Source of the DNA: Alphaproteobacteria bacterium
GTDB taxonomy: Bacteria > Pseudomonadota > Alphaproteobacteria > UBA2136 > UBA6156
NCBI GenBank assembly: GCA_027489415.1
Contig: JAIXZU010000136.1
Location: 1-13,610, forward strand
Direction: 5' to 3'
Length of the DNA stretch: 13,610 nucleotides
The translations under genes were made by a program, and so were the position numbers. The notes under the pieces were generated by a model. The model was given only the letters and a program-made list of their open reading frames with translations, searched no databases and was not told where the DNA came from. Shown here piece by piece: positions 12,540-13,610 of this stretch (its first letter is position 1; the number at the start of each line of letters is the position of its first letter).

Positions 12540-13610
12540 ATGATACCTCAGTTCCGCCAGTGGATGAACCACCGCCTCACGCTCACCGTGGCCTTCACGG
12601 ATACCGGCGGCATGCACACCATGCGCATTCGTTCCGCTTGGCTGGTGTGTGGCGTCCTGTTTGCAGTCTCCGGCTGGCTGGGTATGGTTCTCGCGGGGGA
12701 CTTCGCCGGTGCCCGCCTCACCGCCACTCTCACCGGTAACACCGAAGTGAAATATTATTTGGACATGATCGCCGAGCTCCGCTCCCAGCGGGATGCCGAA
12801 CGCGAGCAAATGCGCACCATCGCGCAGCAATTGGGCGTTCTCCAGGCCCGCCTGGACCGCTTCGACGCCCTCGGCAATAAACTGAAAGCCGAAGGTACGA
12901 TTATTGACGTCTCCGGAACGGACTTAGAGGGCGAAGAAGGTATCACGGATGGTCGCGGCGGTCCGGAAGTACCCCCTCCCGCCGTTATTCCCAGCATGGA
13001 AGTCATCCGTCAGCAGGTCACGTCGGTGACGGACCGCGCCGACTTCGCCGAAATCGCCCTCGAAACCTCTCTCGCATTAGCTATCCGTAGTAGCCTTGGT
13101 ACGTCATCCGGCGGCGGTATTCCTTACCTCTGGCCGGTTATCACGGATACCTACCGCCTAAGCTCCCCCTTCGGCTGGCGCTCGGACCCATTCCGCAAAA
13201 CCCGTAAATGGCACGGTGGAATGGACATCGCCGATGGTATGGGCGCCCCGATTACCGCCGCAGCGGATGGTGTCGTCACCTTCGTCGGCTGGCGCATGGG
13301 CTACGGCAACCTTGTCGAAATCAAACATGAGAACGGCTTCACCACCCGCTACGGGCACTTGTCTAAGGGTACGGTGAAGGAAGGCCAGCGCGTGAATGCG
13401 GGGGACCTCGTCGCTCTGATGGGCTCCACCGGCCGCTCTACAGGCCCCCACCTGCACTTTGAAGTCCGCAAGGACGACAACGCCCTCAACCCGCTGGCGT
13501 TTATTAAAGACACTCGCGACGACGTCCTGCGCGAAGCCCGTGCGGGCCGTGCCGACGATGGGCCGAGCCAGGTGTGGGGGGAGAGGGTCGATCTCGGCGG
13601 GCGGCGGGTC
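12540..13610 (+). CDS. M23 family metallopeptidase, membrane anchored (3' end beyond the window)
   Basis: The frame from the ATG at 12540 is open to the last base (357 residues seen), so the protein is incomplete at its C-terminus. Residues 32-52 form one transmembrane anchor with the N-terminus cytoplasmic. A coiled-coil-like region (about 75-118) with many Glu, Arg and Gln precedes a linker rich in Gly and Pro (125-150). The M23 domain (about 208-323) shows LSSPFGWRSDPF, WHGGMDIA (zinc ligands H225, D229), YGHLSK (H273) and PHLHFEV (H304, H306), so all catalytic residues are present and it should be an active peptidoglycan endopeptidase in the periplasm. No Shine-Dalgarno site is visible before the ATG; an in-frame ATG at codon 9 also lies upstream of the anchor. 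Whether the C-terminal Gly/Arg-rich sequence belongs to a further domain cannot be seen. Confidence 0.9.
   Translation, partial: MIPQFRQWMNHRLTLTVAFTDTGGMHTMRIRSAWLVCGVLFAVSGWLGMVLAGDFAGARLTATLTGNTEVKYYLDMIAELRSQRDAEREQMRTIAQQLGVLQARLDRFDALGNKLKAEGTIIDVSGTDLEGEEGITDGRGGPEVPPPAVIPSMEVIRQQVTSVTDRADFAEIALETSLALAIRSSLGTSSGGGIPYLWPVITDTYRLSSPFGWRSDPFRKTRKWHGGMDIADGMGAPITAAADGVVTFVGWRMGYGNLVEIKHENGFTTRYGHLSKGTVKEGQRVNAGDLVALMGSTGRSTGPHLHFEVRKDDNALNPLAFIKDTRDDVLREARAGRADDGPSQVWGERVDLGGRRV

Noticed and set aside
12499..12540. TTGACC at 12499-12504 as a nearer promoter for the M23 peptidase gene.
   Set aside because: No convincing -10 lies at 16-18 bp; it was not listed as a feature.

Overview
The window is a chromosomal segment from a bacterium that is most likely an alphaproteobacterium, probably from an under-sampled lineage. 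The RpoA, SecY, S11, S13 and IF1 sequences read as alphaproteobacterial. Several candidate promoters combine a TTGACA-like -35 with a CTAA-type -10, which resembles the Caulobacter housekeeping consensus. Most genes are GC-rich. This placement is by eye, without a database search.

Positions 1-7927 hold the distal part of the spc and alpha ribosomal operons: rplO, secY, adk, infA, a divergent rpmJ, rpsM, rpsK, rpoA and rplQ. They make ribosomal proteins, the translocon channel, adenylate kinase, initiation factor 1 and the RNA polymerase alpha subunit. The usual co-transcribed block is broken up here. Intrinsic terminators follow rplO, adk, infA, rpoA and rplQ. Two foreign-looking genes interrupt the order: an antisense HD-domain gene between rplO and secY, and an orphan periplasmic binding-protein gene with its own terminator between rpoA and rplQ. 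secY, rpmJ and rplQ carry similar candidate promoters, each with the -10 about 32 bp before the start codon, which suggests each broken piece has its own promoter.

Positions 7928-10765 hold hemB (haem synthesis), a very AT-rich three-helix membrane ORF wedged 2 bp after hemB, and murF (last cytoplasmic step of the peptidoglycan stem peptide). Positions 10742-13610 hold an unrecognised 190-residue protein and a lipoprotein parvulin foldase, both on the minus strand with terminators. Divergent from these is a membrane-anchored M23 peptidase that runs off the right edge.

The most unusual signal is a set of three tandem arrays of 7-bp units, about five copies each and all on the + strand: ACTNNAC just before infA, ACGAATC just before hemB, and AAAACGC inside the 5' coding part of murF. 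The units differ in sequence but share length, copy number and A/C-rich composition. None of the three genes has a visible Shine-Dalgarno sequence. I saw no rRNA, tRNA, CRISPR, insertion sequence or stretch over 300 bases without a gene.
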